From: an uncultured Planctomycetota bacterium
Lineage (GTDB): Bacteria; Planctomycetota; Phycisphaerae; SM23-33
DNA: 64,000 nt
Assembly (NCBI GenBank): GCA_903892515.1
Contig: CAITIS010000029.1
Location: 1 to 64,000, forward strand
Direction: 5' to 3'
Position numbers and translations under genes: made by a program
Shown here: one piece after another, positions 48,545 to 57,535 of the stretch
Position numbering within the stretch: the first letter of the stretch is position 1
Layout of the letters: every line of letters begins with the position of its first letter
Notes under the pieces: model-generated
What the model was told of the DNA's origin: nothing
The model's input: only the letters and a program-made list of their open reading frames with translations
Databases searched by the model: none

Positions 48545-49963
48545 TCATTCCATCGCCTGCCGCAGCAGGTCTTCTGCCAGCGCCAGCGTGTCGATGATGC
48601 TCAGGCCAGTGTGATAGCCGGGGTCGGCGTCGGGCGTGGCCGGCACGACCGGGACGGGTTTGCCGGCGGCATCGAGCGTCTGGTAGGCCAAGAGGTCCGG
48701 CCGGAGGTAGTGGGCGAAGAACGCGTTGGAGCATTTCCTCGCGATGTCCAGGTACGGGCCGCGGGCGTTCTCCGGCTGGATGGCCGCACACGCCATGGCC
48801 GCCCGCATCGTCTCGGGCAGCGACCACCAGGGCATGTCCGAGTTGACGGGCTTTCGGCTGACCAGGTCGAAGGTCTTGACGATGCCCGTTTCGCCCGCAA
48901 AGCCATTGGCGAAGTTCCGCCGCAGCACCAGCGGCAGCACGCGGTAATACTCGGCGATCCTGGCCTTGTCATCGGGTTGAACCAGCCCGCGAGCGTGCGC
49001 CGCGCGCAGGAACTTCATCGCCAGGCCCACCATTTCGGTGCCGTGGCCACTGTCGCTGAACAACTGGCCGTTTTCGAGCCAGGGCCGGTGTTGGGCGTCG
49101 GTGAATTCCCACATGTCGTACTGGCGGCTTTGGGCGTTGTCGCCGGTCGTGTTGACGTGCCAGCGCAGGATGTGGTCCAGGAAGTCAAAGCCGACGTCGA
49201 GCCACTTCCGCTCGCCGGTGATTTCCATAAACACGGCCAGGGCGCCCAGGCCAAGCATGCGCGTGCCGTGGCCGTATCGGCCGGCGACGGTGCGGGCGCC
49301 GACATTCTTGGGGTCCAGCGGCTGCTGGTCGCCCAGGAAGCGGTCCTGAGTGACGCATTGGACGATGTGCTCGAACCAGACGCATGCCTGCCGCATCCGC
49401 GTCTGGTCGTCGAGGGCCTCGGCCGCCGCCATCAGGCCCTTGACGTAGAACATGTCCGTCGATGTCGGTGGGGCGTCGGCGGGAATGCTGTGCGGCACCG
49501 GATGCCCCTGGGGCCCGACGGCCAGGGGGTGGCCCTGCGTGTCGCTCATGAAATACAGCCGGCCTTGGGCGGCGCGCAGCGTCTCCATCTTGTCCAGAAC
49601 GGTTCGCAGCATGGCCTGCAAGCGGCGCAGCATCGCCTGCCGGTCGGCCGGTTCGATATCCTGATTGCGCTGGAGCCAGCGATAGTGTCCGGCCAGGGCT
49701 TCGAGCCCCCGGCCCTGAATCCAGCCGTAGATCGTGCCCTTGCCGCGGATCGGATCGGCCGGGTCGAAGTCGCGGCCATCGAGCAGGCTGAGCTTCATGT
49801 CGATGAAACCGTAACCGGGATCGCGCTCGAAGCGCTCGACCATGGTTTCGAGCACCGCCCCCAACATCAGCCGGTGATCGGTCAGCACGGCCGATATCGC
49901 GCCGAAATCAGGCCGCTCTGACAGAATCGTCCGCCGAAACTTCGTAACGTCAAATACTCGCAT
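48545..49963 (-). CDS. (alpha/alpha)6-barrel protein, N-acylglucosamine 2-epimerase-like
   Basis: The 472-residue cytoplasmic protein appears to be an alpha/alpha barrel like AGE epimerases or unsaturated glucuronyl hydrolases: GYGFIDMKLSLLDGRDFDPA, GTIYGWIQGRGLEALAGHYR, STDMFYVKGLMAAAEALDDQ, GRYGHGTRMLGLGALAVFME, GHGTEMVGLAMKFLRAAHAR and MPWWSLPETMRAAMACAAIQ. The paired histidines (GHGTRM, GHGTEM) and the WWSLPETMRA segment match the AGE/mannobiose-epimerase active-site arrangement. Start ATG 49963 follows TGAGG. The substrate, probably a sugar, is not determined. No partner gene adjoins it. Confidence 0.65.
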   Translation of the reverse strand: MRVFDVTKFRRTILSERPDFGAISAVLTDHRLMLGAVLETMVERFERDPGYGFIDMKLSLLDGRDFDPADPIRGKGTIYGWIQGRGLEALAGHYRWLQRNQDIEPADRQAMLRRLQAMLRTVLDKMETLRAAQGRLYFMSDTQGHPLAVGPQGHPVPHSIPADAPPTSTDMFYVKGLMAAAEALDDQTRMRQACVWFEHIVQCVTQDRFLGDQQPLDPKNVGARTVAGRYGHGTRMLGLGALAVFMEITGERKWLDVGFDFLDHILRWHVNTTGDNAQSRQYDMWEFTDAQHRPWLENGQLFSDSGHGTEMVGLAMKFLRAAHARGLVQPDDKARIAEYYRVLPLVLRRNFANGFAGETGIVKTFDLVSRKPVNSDMPWWSLPETMRAAMACAAIQPENARGPYLDIARKCSNAFFAHYLRPDLLAYQTLDAAGKPVPVVPATPDADPGYHTGLSIIDTLALAEDLLRQAME

Positions 49964-50248
49964 GACAGGCCTCACAGGTTGTGATCGCGGTTCAATGACT
50001 CGCTTCCGAGCTTGAGCCAGCGCGACAGAGCTTATCCGAGGTCGTCGGATCCCGCCAGCGTGACGATGAATGGCAATGTCTGATTGGGCGACGAATGGAA
50101 CCGATGAACGTCGAATCTTCTTGTGCCGTCATCGCTTACGGGGCATAATCTCGCGCGTTGGCCGCTGCCTTCACTGATCTGCCGTTTGCATGTTGATCGA
50201 AACCACGGGCGATGGAAAGCCCGTCCTCTAGAGCAAAAGGAGAAGCCG

Positions 50249-50596
50249 ATGCTGACAGTGATCTATCTAGCCGTCTTGATAGCAATCTTCGCTGGCATGT
50301 GGAAAGTGTACGTCAAGGCCGGCAAGCCCGGCTGGGGCTGCCTGATTCCCATCTACAACGCCATCCTGCTGCTGGAGATGGCGGGCAAGCCGACGTGGTG
50401 GATTCTGCTGATGTTCATCCCGGTGGTCAACCTGGTGATCACCATCATTGTCTCCATGGAAGTGGCCAAGCGCTTCGGCAAGAGCGAGGGTTTTGGCGTG
50501 GGCTTGGCGCTGGTAGGGTGCGTGTTCTATCCGATCCTGGGCTACGGCGATGCCAAGTACATGGCCCTGCCGCCGTCTGCGCCATCACAGATGTAG
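50249..50596 (+). CDS. Small membrane protein (DUF5684-like)
   Basis: The 115-residue product has three hydrophobic helices (LTVIYLAVLIAIFAGMW, WWILLMFIPVVNLVITIIVS, GVGLALVGCVFYPILGYG) and the motif KAGKPGWGCLIPIYNAILLL then EMAGKPTWW, characteristic of DUF5684 membrane proteins, where a GxPGWxxLIPIYN segment re-enters the membrane. Strong RBS AAAGGAG. Function unknown; the family is sometimes found beside signal peptidases. The upstream region 49964-50248 shows no other gene. Confidence 0.8.
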   Translation: MLTVIYLAVLIAIFAGMWKVYVKAGKPGWGCLIPIYNAILLLEMAGKPTWWILLMFIPVVNLVITIIVSMEVAKRFGKSEGFGVGLALVGCVFYPILGYGDAKYMALPPSAPSQM

Positions 50597-50759
50597 ATGT
50601 CCGAGCCCGGCCAGGTGGCTGATCCTGAATTCCGAACTCGCCTATCATTGTTATGGCGATGAAGGAATGGCCGACTTCATGGTTCGCCGAGCAGCGGCCG
50701 ATATATCTTTGAGACGCTTGCGGCTGCTTTCTTAAACTTTGATGGGAAAGGCGCTACGC

Positions 50760-51272
50760 ATGAAACACGCGGCGATTCTGGTTGGCGTAATGGGGTTGGC
50801 GTTGCTGTCTGGCTGTGCCGAGCGAGTCGAACCGTACAAGTGCTGCTCGGACCTGAACATGGCTCGCCAGCAGGCAGACTTGGTCGTGACGGGCGACGTG
50901 AACAACGTCGTGCCGCTGCAACACCACATAGGGCCGCAGGTGAAGACTGAGGCCTTCGGCGTGATCGGCAGCGAGTGCGTGGCCGAAGAGCAGGTGACGA
51001 TGAATGTTGCCAAGGTAGAGAAGGGCAACCCGCCGGCGTCGCCGCTGAACTTCCGCTACAACGCTCCGTGCTTCCACCCGGTCAAGGGCTTCAAGCTGGT
51101 GCATCAGGAGCCCTCGGTCATCAAGGGCGACAAGGCGCAGGTGTACCTGGTCAGCCGCAATGGGAACTACTGGATGATCGCGCACGAGCTGCAGAACGCC
51201 CCGAGCGATTCGCCCAGGGAGACCTTCCGCGAGCAGTTGTACACCGGCGATGTCCGCCAGTGGCCGGAATGA
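50760..51272 (+). CDS. Hypothetical lipoprotein
   Basis: The 170-residue protein begins MKHAAILVGVMGLALLSGCA; the lipobox LSGC predicts lipidation of the cysteine near residue 19. The mature part has further cysteines (YKCCSD, GSECVAEE, NAPCFHP) and a beta-rich central segment (QADLVVTGDVNNVVPLQHHI, EEQVTMNVAKVEKGNPPASP, LNFRYNAP, KAQVYLVSRNGNYWMIAHEL), suggesting a small beta-sandwich, but I recognise no family. Its terminator lies at 51325. Confidence 0.7.
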   Translation: MKHAAILVGVMGLALLSGCAERVEPYKCCSDLNMARQQADLVVTGDVNNVVPLQHHIGPQVKTEAFGVIGSECVAEEQVTMNVAKVEKGNPPASPLNFRYNAPCFHPVKGFKLVHQEPSVIKGDKAQVYLVSRNGNYWMIAHELQNAPSDSPRETFREQLYTGDVRQWPE

Positions 51273-51324
51273 TATTTGCACTCCCGGCCCAAGCGGCTTG
51301 GCGATGAAATCGCGATTGAACAAT

Positions 51325-51361
51325 GACGCCGACGGAGACCTATCCGTCGGCGTCTTTATTG
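51325..51361 (+). terminator. Rho-independent terminator after the lipoprotein gene
   Basis: GACGCCGACGGA / TCCGTCGGCGTC perfect 12-bp stem, loop GACCTA, tail TTTATT. Confidence 0.88.
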
Positions 51362-51505
51362 CCCTGTTCTTCGCCTGGCAGGGCCACTTGCAGCGTCTGG
51401 AAGTCTCTTTTCGCACCTTCCCGGAATCGAGGGTCTCTGGTATACTTAAATCACTGGTAATGCGACGTTTCTGGCCGTTTCACTTCGTTCAAGGAGAGCT
51501 CGCGC

Positions 51506-52951
51506 GTGGTCGTTGGGTTGCGCACACGTCTGGCTCGCTTCGCGTTGACCGCCATGCTGCTGGCGCTGTCGGGCCAATCTGCGCTGGCCGGTTACGCCAC
51601 CGTGCTGGACAACGGCCCGTCCGGCAACCGCGTCAACATTGCCTTCCTGGGTGACGGCTACCTGGCCTCGGACTTGGCCACGACGTACGTCGACCACGTC
51701 GATGCGATGCTGAGCTATCTCTTCAACGCCGGCCAGGAGCCATTCGCGCGGTATGGCAAGTTCTTCAACGCATACCGCATCGACGTCGTCAGCAACGAGC
51801 GTGGCGCCAGCGCGCCGCCTCTGGGCATCTATCGCGATACCGCCCTGGGATCGAGCTACTACTTCGACAACGAGACCGAGCGGCTGTTGTACTTTCGCGA
51901 GTTCCTGGCTGAACCGTACCTGGACAAATCAATCCTGCGCGACAACATCATCCCGCAGATCATGCTGGTCACCGTGAACGATACGCGCTACGGCGGGGGC
52001 GGCGCTCAGTACGCCGTGTATGCCGGCGGCAACGCCGCCTCCGTCAAGATCGCCGCCCACGAGATCGGGCACTCCTTCGCCGGCCTGGCCGATGAGTACG
52101 ACTACGATTCATCTGGGCAACCTGGCGGTCTTTACACGGGCGCCGAGCCATCTCAGCCCAATGTGACGACCGACCCGGCCGGCGCGAAGTGGGCCGCCTG
52201 GATCGGCTACAACGACCCGCAACTGGGAGTGATCGGGGCGTATCAAGGCGGCATGTGCTACAGCCAGGGGATCTACCGCCCCAGCCTCACCTCGCGAATG
52301 CGCGTGCTCGACCAGCCGTACGACGCCATCTCGCGCGAGATGATCATCCGCAGCATCTATAGCTTCGTCCGCCCGATGGACTCCCACACGCCCGACGACG
52401 CCACGCTGGTCGATCCGGCCAAGCTATCCGTGAGCGTGGTCGATCCTGCCGTCATCGACGTCGACTGGAGCGTCAACGGCACGCCGGTGAGCCTGAATTC
52501 CGGCGCGACGTTCGACCTTAGATCGCTGGGGTACCAAGCCGGCACGTTCACCGTGACGGCCCGGGCGTATGACCCCACCGACTGGGTGAGGATGGACCGC
52601 AGCCTGCTGGAGCAGAGCGTGAACTGGACAGTGCAGCTCTTCCTGCCCGGCGATGCGAACGAAGACGGCATGGTGAGCTTCAAGGACTACGTCCTGCTCG
52701 AAGCCGGTTTCGGCAAGAGCGGCACGTGGCGAAGCGGCGATTTTAACGGCGACGGGACCGTCAGCTTCGCCGACTATATTCTGCTGGAAGGCAACTTTGG
52801 CCAGAGCGTGCCCGAGCCCGGCTGCGCCGTGCTGCTGCTGCTGGCGCCGCTTTTGTCAAAGCGCGGTATGTTTCTGGCCGGGCGCCATAGGCTGAGCCGC
52901 ACAAGACGCGGCTCAACCTATGGCACCCGGCTCGACGGGCGTCCAATGTAG
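51506..52951 (+). CDS. Secreted M64-type metallopeptidase with dockerin repeats and PEP-CTERM tail
   Basis: Start GTG 51506 follows AAGGAGAG. The signal peptide ends near SALA (residue 28). The IgA-peptidase M64-like domain begins NIAFLGDGYLASDLATTYVD and has the zinc motif AAHEIGHSFAGLADEY (H185, E186, H189), followed by a glutamate or aspartate ligand region. Residues about 300-375 form a beta-sandwich. Two dockerin repeats follow: GDANEDGMVSFKDYVLLEAG and DFNGDGTVSFADYILLEGNF. The tail VPEPGCAVLLLLAPLLSKRG is a PEP-CTERM signal, but instead of stopping after the basic cluster the frame runs 27 residues further through a Family I palindrome (52884-52924). The enzyme is probably surface-displayed; its substrate is unknown. 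Confidence 0.85.
   Translation: MVVGLRTRLARFALTAMLLALSGQSALAGYATVLDNGPSGNRVNIAFLGDGYLASDLATTYVDHVDAMLSYLFNAGQEPFARYGKFFNAYRIDVVSNERGASAPPLGIYRDTALGSSYYFDNETERLLYFREFLAEPYLDKSILRDNIIPQIMLVTVNDTRYGGGGAQYAVYAGGNAASVKIAAHEIGHSFAGLADEYDYDSSGQPGGLYTGAEPSQPNVTTDPAGAKWAAWIGYNDPQLGVIGAYQGGMCYSQGIYRPSLTSRMRVLDQPYDAISREMIIRSIYSFVRPMDSHTPDDATLVDPAKLSVSVVDPAVIDVDWSVNGTPVSLNSGATFDLRSLGYQAGTFTVTARAYDPTDWVRMDRSLLEQSVNWTVQLFLPGDANEDGMVSFKDYVLLEAGFGKSGTWRSGDFNGDGTVSFADYILLEGNFGQSVPEPGCAVLLLLAPLLSKRGMFLAGRHRLSRTRRGSTYGTRLDGRPM
52884..52924. repeat. Family I hairpin inside the 3' end of the peptidase gene
   Basis: GCCATAGGCTGAGCCGC, loop, GCGGCTCAACCTATGGC: a 17-bp stem with one mismatch that encodes RHRLSRTRRGSTYGTR at the protein C-terminus. 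Confidence 0.85.
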
Positions 52952-53052
52952 GGTGGGCCGAGGAGCGGAGCGACGAGCCCCACCATGACGCGGCGTCGAG
53001 GCGCGGTGTCGAGTCTGAACATGGTCACGCGAACAGCGTGACCATGCCACCC
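52949..53052. repeat. GTAGGGTGGGCCGAGG element and Family D hairpin
   Basis: GTAGGGTGGGCCGAGGAGCG ... CCCCACCATGA at 52949-52986, then AACATGGTCACGCGAACAGC then GTGACCATGCCACCC at 53018-53052, ending next to the RND stop codon. Confidence 0.75.
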
Positions 53053-53061
53053 AAACGCTGG

Positions 53062-56000
53062 TTAGGTTGGCGGCAATTCCGGCGGCAACTCGGCGGGCTT
53101 ATCCTTTAGCCGGAGCACCTTGCGGCGGAAGAATTCTGACAGCGGGTCCAGCAGCGAGTACACCACCGGCACGACCAGCAGCGTCAGCAGCGTCGAACTC
53201 ACCAGGCCGCCGATGATGGCGATGGCCATGGGCTGGCGGCTTTCCGAGCCGCTGCCGGTGCCGATGGCGGCGGGCAGCATGCCCAGGATCATGGCCACGC
53301 TGGTCATGAGGATCGGGCGGAGTCGCACCGGGCCGGCGCGGCGCAGGGCGTCGGTCTTGGACAGCCCGTCGCGCTCCCGCAGCGTGTTGGCGTAGTCGAT
53401 GAGCAGGATGGCGTTCTTGGTCACCAGCCCCAGCAGGAAGATGAACGCCATCAGCGTCCATATGTTCACCGACTTGCCGAAGATCAGCAGCGAGACCAGC
53501 GCCCCCACGAACGCCAGCGGCAGCGACAGCATGATCGTGAAGGGGTGCACCGGCGACTCGAACTGGCCCGCCAGCACCATGTATATCACCAGCACCGACA
53601 GCAGCATGGTAAAGCCAAGGTTGGCGAAGGATTCCTGCATGATCTGCGTCGAGCCGGCCCAGTTGGTGAAATACCCCGCGGGCAGCTTTAGCCCCTTGGT
53701 GCATGCCTCGATCTTCTGCGAGGCCTGGCCCAGGGCGTTGCCCTTTTGCAGGTTGGCCAGCAGCGTGATGGCCCGCTGCCGGTTGAAGCGATTTATCTCG
53801 ACGGGCACTTCGCTGGGCGAGACGACCGCCACGTTGCGCATCTCCACGCACGAGCCGTTGGCAGACCGCACCGGCAGTTCCAGGATTCGCTGCGGGTCGT
53901 TTCGCTTGGATTCCAGCAGCCGCACCGCGATGTCGTAGCGGTCCGAGCCCGAGCGGAACTTGCCGATGTCGGCCCCGCCGATAGCGGCGCGGACCGTCTG
54001 GGCGATCTCGGCCGGGGAAACGCCCAGTTCATCGCACCGCGAGCGATTCAGCAGGATGCTCGTCTCGGGCCGGCCCGGTTCGTACGTGCTGTCAATGTCG
54101 GTGAAGCCGCCGGCTTGGCGCAGGAAGTCCTGGTGCTGTTTGACCAGGCGGTCGAGCGTCTTGATGTCCGGCCCGCAGATCTCGTACTGAATCTCGGTGC
54201 TCCGCCAGGCGCCGTTGCCGCCCATCTCTTCGGTCTGCTGCACGCTGGTGCGGGCGCCGGGAATGTCGGCGAGTTGCTTGCGCGTGAACTCCATCATCTC
54301 GACCTGGCCGCGGAGGTTCTTTTGCAGGCGCTGCTCCTTGGGCAGCAGGTGGACGTACATGCTGCCTTCGTTGACCTTGCCGGTCTGGCCGGCGCCGATG
54401 GAGTAGAAGGTGTATGCGATCTCCGGCACGCCGGTGAGGCGCGACCGCATCTGCTCCATCAGGCCGCGCGTCTGATCCAGCGACGCACCCAGCGGGGCCT
54501 TGACGAGGATGTCGTACTCGCTGCGATCCTCCGCCGGCTGAAACTCCGCCTTGACGAACCCGCCCAAACCCAGGCTGCCGGCGAATATCACGACGGCCAT
54601 GACCACGACCGCCCAGCGATGCCGCAGGCACCAGCCCAGCAGCACTTCGTAGCGTCTCTCGGCCGCTTGGAACGCGCGCTCCAGGCCGCGGAAGATCACA
54701 TTGGTGTGCGTCTGCTTCTTCAGCAGCCGCGAGGAGAGCATCGGGTCCAGCGTGAATGAGACCAGCATCGAGATGAGCACGGCAAAGCTGATGGTCAGGC
54801 TGAAGGGGAAGAAGAACCGCCCGACGATGCCCTTGGTGAAGGCCGTGGGCAGAAAGACGGCCACCACGGAAAACGTCGTGGCCAGCACGGCCAGGCCGAT
54901 TTCGCGCGTGGCGAACTCGGCCGCCCAGCTTGCGGGCTTGCCCTCCTGCACGTGGCGCATGATGTTTTCCTGCACCACGATGGCGTCGTCGATGAGCAGG
55001 CCGATAGCCAGCGTCAGCGCCATCAGCGTCATCATGTTCAGCGTAAAGCCCATCACGGCCATCATGATGAAGGTCGCGAGAATGCTGGTGGGCAGCACCA
55101 TGGCGCTGATGAAGGTCGAGCGGAAGTTCAGCAGGAACAGCAGCACTGTGAACACCGCCAGGCAGCCGCCCACGATCAGGTGCTTGTACACCTCGTCCAC
55201 CGACCGCTTGATGTACACCGACAGGTCGATGGTGACGTCCATGCCCACGCCCTGGCTGGCCAGTTCGCCGCGCAGCTTTGCGATCTCGGCCTTTAGGTCA
55301 GTGGCCACCTGCACCGTGTTGGTGCCGCTCTGGCGGCGGATCTGCAGGGCGATGCCCGGCTTGTCATTGCGCTGCGAGTAGGAGCGAAACTCCTCCAGCC
55401 CGTCCTCGGCCCTGCCCACGTCCTTGAGGCGAATCGTCACGTCGCCGGCTTGGCGCAGGACCAGTTCGTCCAGCTCGGCGGCGCTTTGAAACTCGGCCTT
55501 GATTCGCGTGACAGTTTCAGTGTGGCCATCTTCGATGCGGCCGCCGGGCATCTCCACGTGCTGGCGCATGAGCGCGTCGCGAACGTCGCTGACGGTCAGG
55601 GCGTGCTGCTTCATGCGCTCATCGTCCAGCCACAGCCAGAGCTTGCGGTTCCGGCCACCGACGAGCTTCACGTCGCCGACGTTAGGCACGCGCTGCAGCC
55701 GTTCCTTGATCTGCTTGTCGGCCAGGTGATACAAGTCGCGGTCGGACAAATCTCCGTACACCACCAGCGTGAGCACCGGCGCGGCATCGAAGTCGAACTT
55801 CTCGATGATGGGGTCTTCCAGGTCCAGCGGCAGTTGCGACTTGACGGAATTGATCCGCGCCTGCACTTCCTGGTAGGCCACGTCGATGTTCTTTTCGAGT
55901 TGGAACTCCACCACGATCATCGAGTAGCCCTCGGCGCTGGTGGAGCGCAGCGTCTTGATGCCCGAGAGCGTGTTGACGGCGGCCTCCATCGGGTCGGAAA

Positions 56001-56187
56001 CGCGGGTCTCGATGGTCTCGGGGTCGGCCCCGGGCAGCTTGGAGATAATCGAGATGATGGGGAAGTCGACCTTGGGCGTCAGGTCCACGCCCAGCCCATG
56101 CAGGCAGACGATACCGAAGACCACCATGGCCAGGATGGCCATGCAGGTCAACATCGGACGGCGTATGGCAACGGCGGAGATAAACAT
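53062..56187 (-). CDS. RND-family multidrug efflux pump, inner-membrane permease
   Basis: The 1041-residue AcrB/MexB-type trimeric pump is driven by protons. Typical features: N-terminal helix RRPMLTCMAILAMVVFGIVC, porter-domain segments (ISIISKLPGADPETIETRVS), TM4 with LMALTLAIGLLIDDAIVVQE (the two aspartates of the proton relay), LPTAFTKGIVGRFFFPFSLT and the repeat half with FTIMLSLPLAFVGALVSLLI and VTKNAILLIDYANTLRERDG. Two large periplasmic loops separate TM1-2 and TM7-8. ATG 56187 follows GGAG. It is the last gene of the tetR-tolC-adaptor-RND operon. Substrate specificity is unknown; overall it resembles the HAE1-type drug pumps. Confidence 0.95.
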   Translation of the reverse strand: MFISAVAIRRPMLTCMAILAMVVFGIVCLHGLGVDLTPKVDFPIISIISKLPGADPETIETRVSDPMEAAVNTLSGIKTLRSTSAEGYSMIVVEFQLEKNIDVAYQEVQARINSVKSQLPLDLEDPIIEKFDFDAAPVLTLVVYGDLSDRDLYHLADKQIKERLQRVPNVGDVKLVGGRNRKLWLWLDDERMKQHALTVSDVRDALMRQHVEMPGGRIEDGHTETVTRIKAEFQSAAELDELVLRQAGDVTIRLKDVGRAEDGLEEFRSYSQRNDKPGIALQIRRQSGTNTVQVATDLKAEIAKLRGELASQGVGMDVTIDLSVYIKRSVDEVYKHLIVGGCLAVFTVLLFLLNFRSTFISAMVLPTSILATFIMMAVMGFTLNMMTLMALTLAIGLLIDDAIVVQENIMRHVQEGKPASWAAEFATREIGLAVLATTFSVVAVFLPTAFTKGIVGRFFFPFSLTISFAVLISMLVSFTLDPMLSSRLLKKQTHTNVIFRGLERAFQAAERRYEVLLGWCLRHRWAVVVMAVVIFAGSLGLGGFVKAEFQPAEDRSEYDILVKAPLGASLDQTRGLMEQMRSRLTGVPEIAYTFYSIGAGQTGKVNEGSMYVHLLPKEQRLQKNLRGQVEMMEFTRKQLADIPGARTSVQQTEEMGGNGAWRSTEIQYEICGPDIKTLDRLVKQHQDFLRQAGGFTDIDSTYEPGRPETSILLNRSRCDELGVSPAEIAQTVRAAIGGADIGKFRSGSDRYDIAVRLLESKRNDPQRILELPVRSANGSCVEMRNVAVVSPSEVPVEINRFNRQRAITLLANLQKGNALGQASQKIEACTKGLKLPAGYFTNWAGSTQIMQESFANLGFTMLLSVLVIYMVLAGQFESPVHPFTIMLSLPLAFVGALVSLLIFGKSVNIWTLMAFIFLLGLVTKNAILLIDYANTLRERDGLSKTDALRRAGPVRLRPILMTSVAMILGMLPAAIGTGSGSESRQPMAIAIIGGLVSSTLLTLLVVPVVYSLLDPLSEFFRRKVLRLKDKPAELPPELPPT

Positions 56188-56196
56188 ACTTTGCTC

Positions 56197-56294
56197 CGGG
56201 AATCGGGAATCGGGACTCGGGATTCGGGTGTCCGCGGCGAAGGATTCGTGGCTTCCGAATTCCCAATCCCGGATTCCCGATTCCCGACTCCCGC
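56197..56294. repeat. Mirrored words CGGGAATCGGGAATCGGGACT ... CCCGATTCCCGACTCCC
   Basis: The left arm holds five GGGAATC/GGGATTC words; the right arm is the complement. It sits in the junction between the adaptor and pump genes, starting at the pump RBS. Confidence 0.85.
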
Positions 56295-56305
56295 TTCCTG
56301 GCTTC

Positions 56306-57532
56306 TTACTGCTTCTTCATCAGGTACTCGGGCACGTCGGCGCCGTCCTTGAGCTTCTCGGGCGGGCCCATGACGATCTTGCTGCCGCTCTCCAGGCCGC
56401 CCTTGATGACGGCCAGCTCGGTCAGCCGCTCGCCCATTTCCACGGCGCGGCGCGACATCTTGCCGTTCTGGGCGACGAAGACGTAGTTCTGTCCGCCCTC
56501 GGCGACGATCGCCCGCAGCGGCACCAGCACCTGGGCGGTGGGCGAGTCGATCCGCACCTCGGCCGTCACGAACGCGCCGGGGGCCAGGCCGGTCTTGCCG
56601 TCGGGGATGATGACCTTGACCGTGAACGTGCCGCTGGCGGGGTCAACGTTTTCGATCACGCGGGCCAGCGTGGTCTTGATTTCCCCGGCCATTAGCGGGC
56701 TGCGGATGACAATCACGGTCTTGCCGACCTGCACGGCCCGCAAGTACGCCTCGGGCAGGTGCAGTTCCGCCTCCAACTGGTCATTGGCCATCAGTTCCAC
56801 CACTTCGGTCGGCGGCACGTTGGCGATGTAATCGCCGGGGCTCTTGTACCGGCGCGTGACCAGGCCGCCGAAGGGCGCCTTGATGGCCGAGTCACGCAGG
56901 TCGTCCTGCGCCGCCTTCAGCGAGGCCTGCGCCTGCTCGACATGGGCACGGGCCACGGCGATCTCCGTAGCGGTAGGGCCGTTGTTGGCTTCATCCAGCC
57001 GGGACTGGGCGGCGCGGCGCAGCGTCCGCAGCACGGCCAGGTCGGTCTGGACTTCTTCGAGCCGCTTGACAGGCTGGGTTTTGTCCACCTCGACCAGCCG
57101 GCGATATCGTTCCTCCTCGCGCTGGCGGTCGGCGATGCGAACGTCCAGCTCACCGATGGCCTCGCGAAGCTGCTCGACCTTTTCCGTCCGCGGCGGGGCT
57201 TGGAGGTTGTCCAGGTTTGCTTGCGCGGTCTTGACCGCGGCCTCGTTCACCGCCACGGCGTTGTGGAAGGTCGTCTCGTTGAGCTTGAACAGCACGTCGC
57301 CGGCCTTGACGACCGATCCGGCGTCGAGCATGTTGCCCTTGTCATCCTTGGCAAACTCGGCCAGCACGCCGCTGACGCGCGCACCCACTTTGGCTGAGAG
57401 CGGCGCCTGCACTCGCCCGGTGGCGCTGATGCAGTCGGCACAGAAGGGCTTGACCTCGACGAGGCTCAATTCCTGCGCGCTGGCCTGGCCGGCTATCAAG
57501 ACCAGCAGGAGAAGGGTGGCTATGCGTTTCAT
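56306..57532 (-). CDS. RND efflux periplasmic adaptor (membrane fusion protein)
   Basis: The 408-residue HlyD/AcrA-type adaptor bridges the pump and the outer-membrane channel. Signal peptide MKRIATLLLLVLIAGQASAQ. Lipoyl half-motifs: GRVQAPLSAKVGARVSGVLA and IKAPFGGLVTRRYKSPGDYI. Between them a coiled-coil hairpin (about 90-240; KTAQANLDNLQAPPRTEKVE, AQSRLDEANNGPTATEIAVA then RAHVEQAQASLKAAQDD). The beta-barrel has KVIIPDGKTGLAPGAFVTAE and the membrane-proximal domain follows. I start at ATG 57532; the frame is open further to 57667 through a Family A repeat. The normal RBS is missing because the repeat abuts the start. Confidence 0.92.
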   Translation of the reverse strand: MKRIATLLLLVLIAGQASAQELSLVEVKPFCADCISATGRVQAPLSAKVGARVSGVLAEFAKDDKGNMLDAGSVVKAGDVLFKLNETTFHNAVAVNEAAVKTAQANLDNLQAPPRTEKVEQLREAIGELDVRIADRQREEERYRRLVEVDKTQPVKRLEEVQTDLAVLRTLRRAAQSRLDEANNGPTATEIAVARAHVEQAQASLKAAQDDLRDSAIKAPFGGLVTRRYKSPGDYIANVPPTEVVELMANDQLEAELHLPEAYLRAVQVGKTVIVIRSPLMAGEIKTTLARVIENVDPASGTFTVKVIIPDGKTGLAPGAFVTAEVRIDSPTAQVLVPLRAIVAEGGQNYVFVAQNGKMSRRAVEMGERLTELAVIKGGLESGSKIVMGPPEKLKDGADVPEYLMKKQ

Positions 57533-57535
57533 GGT

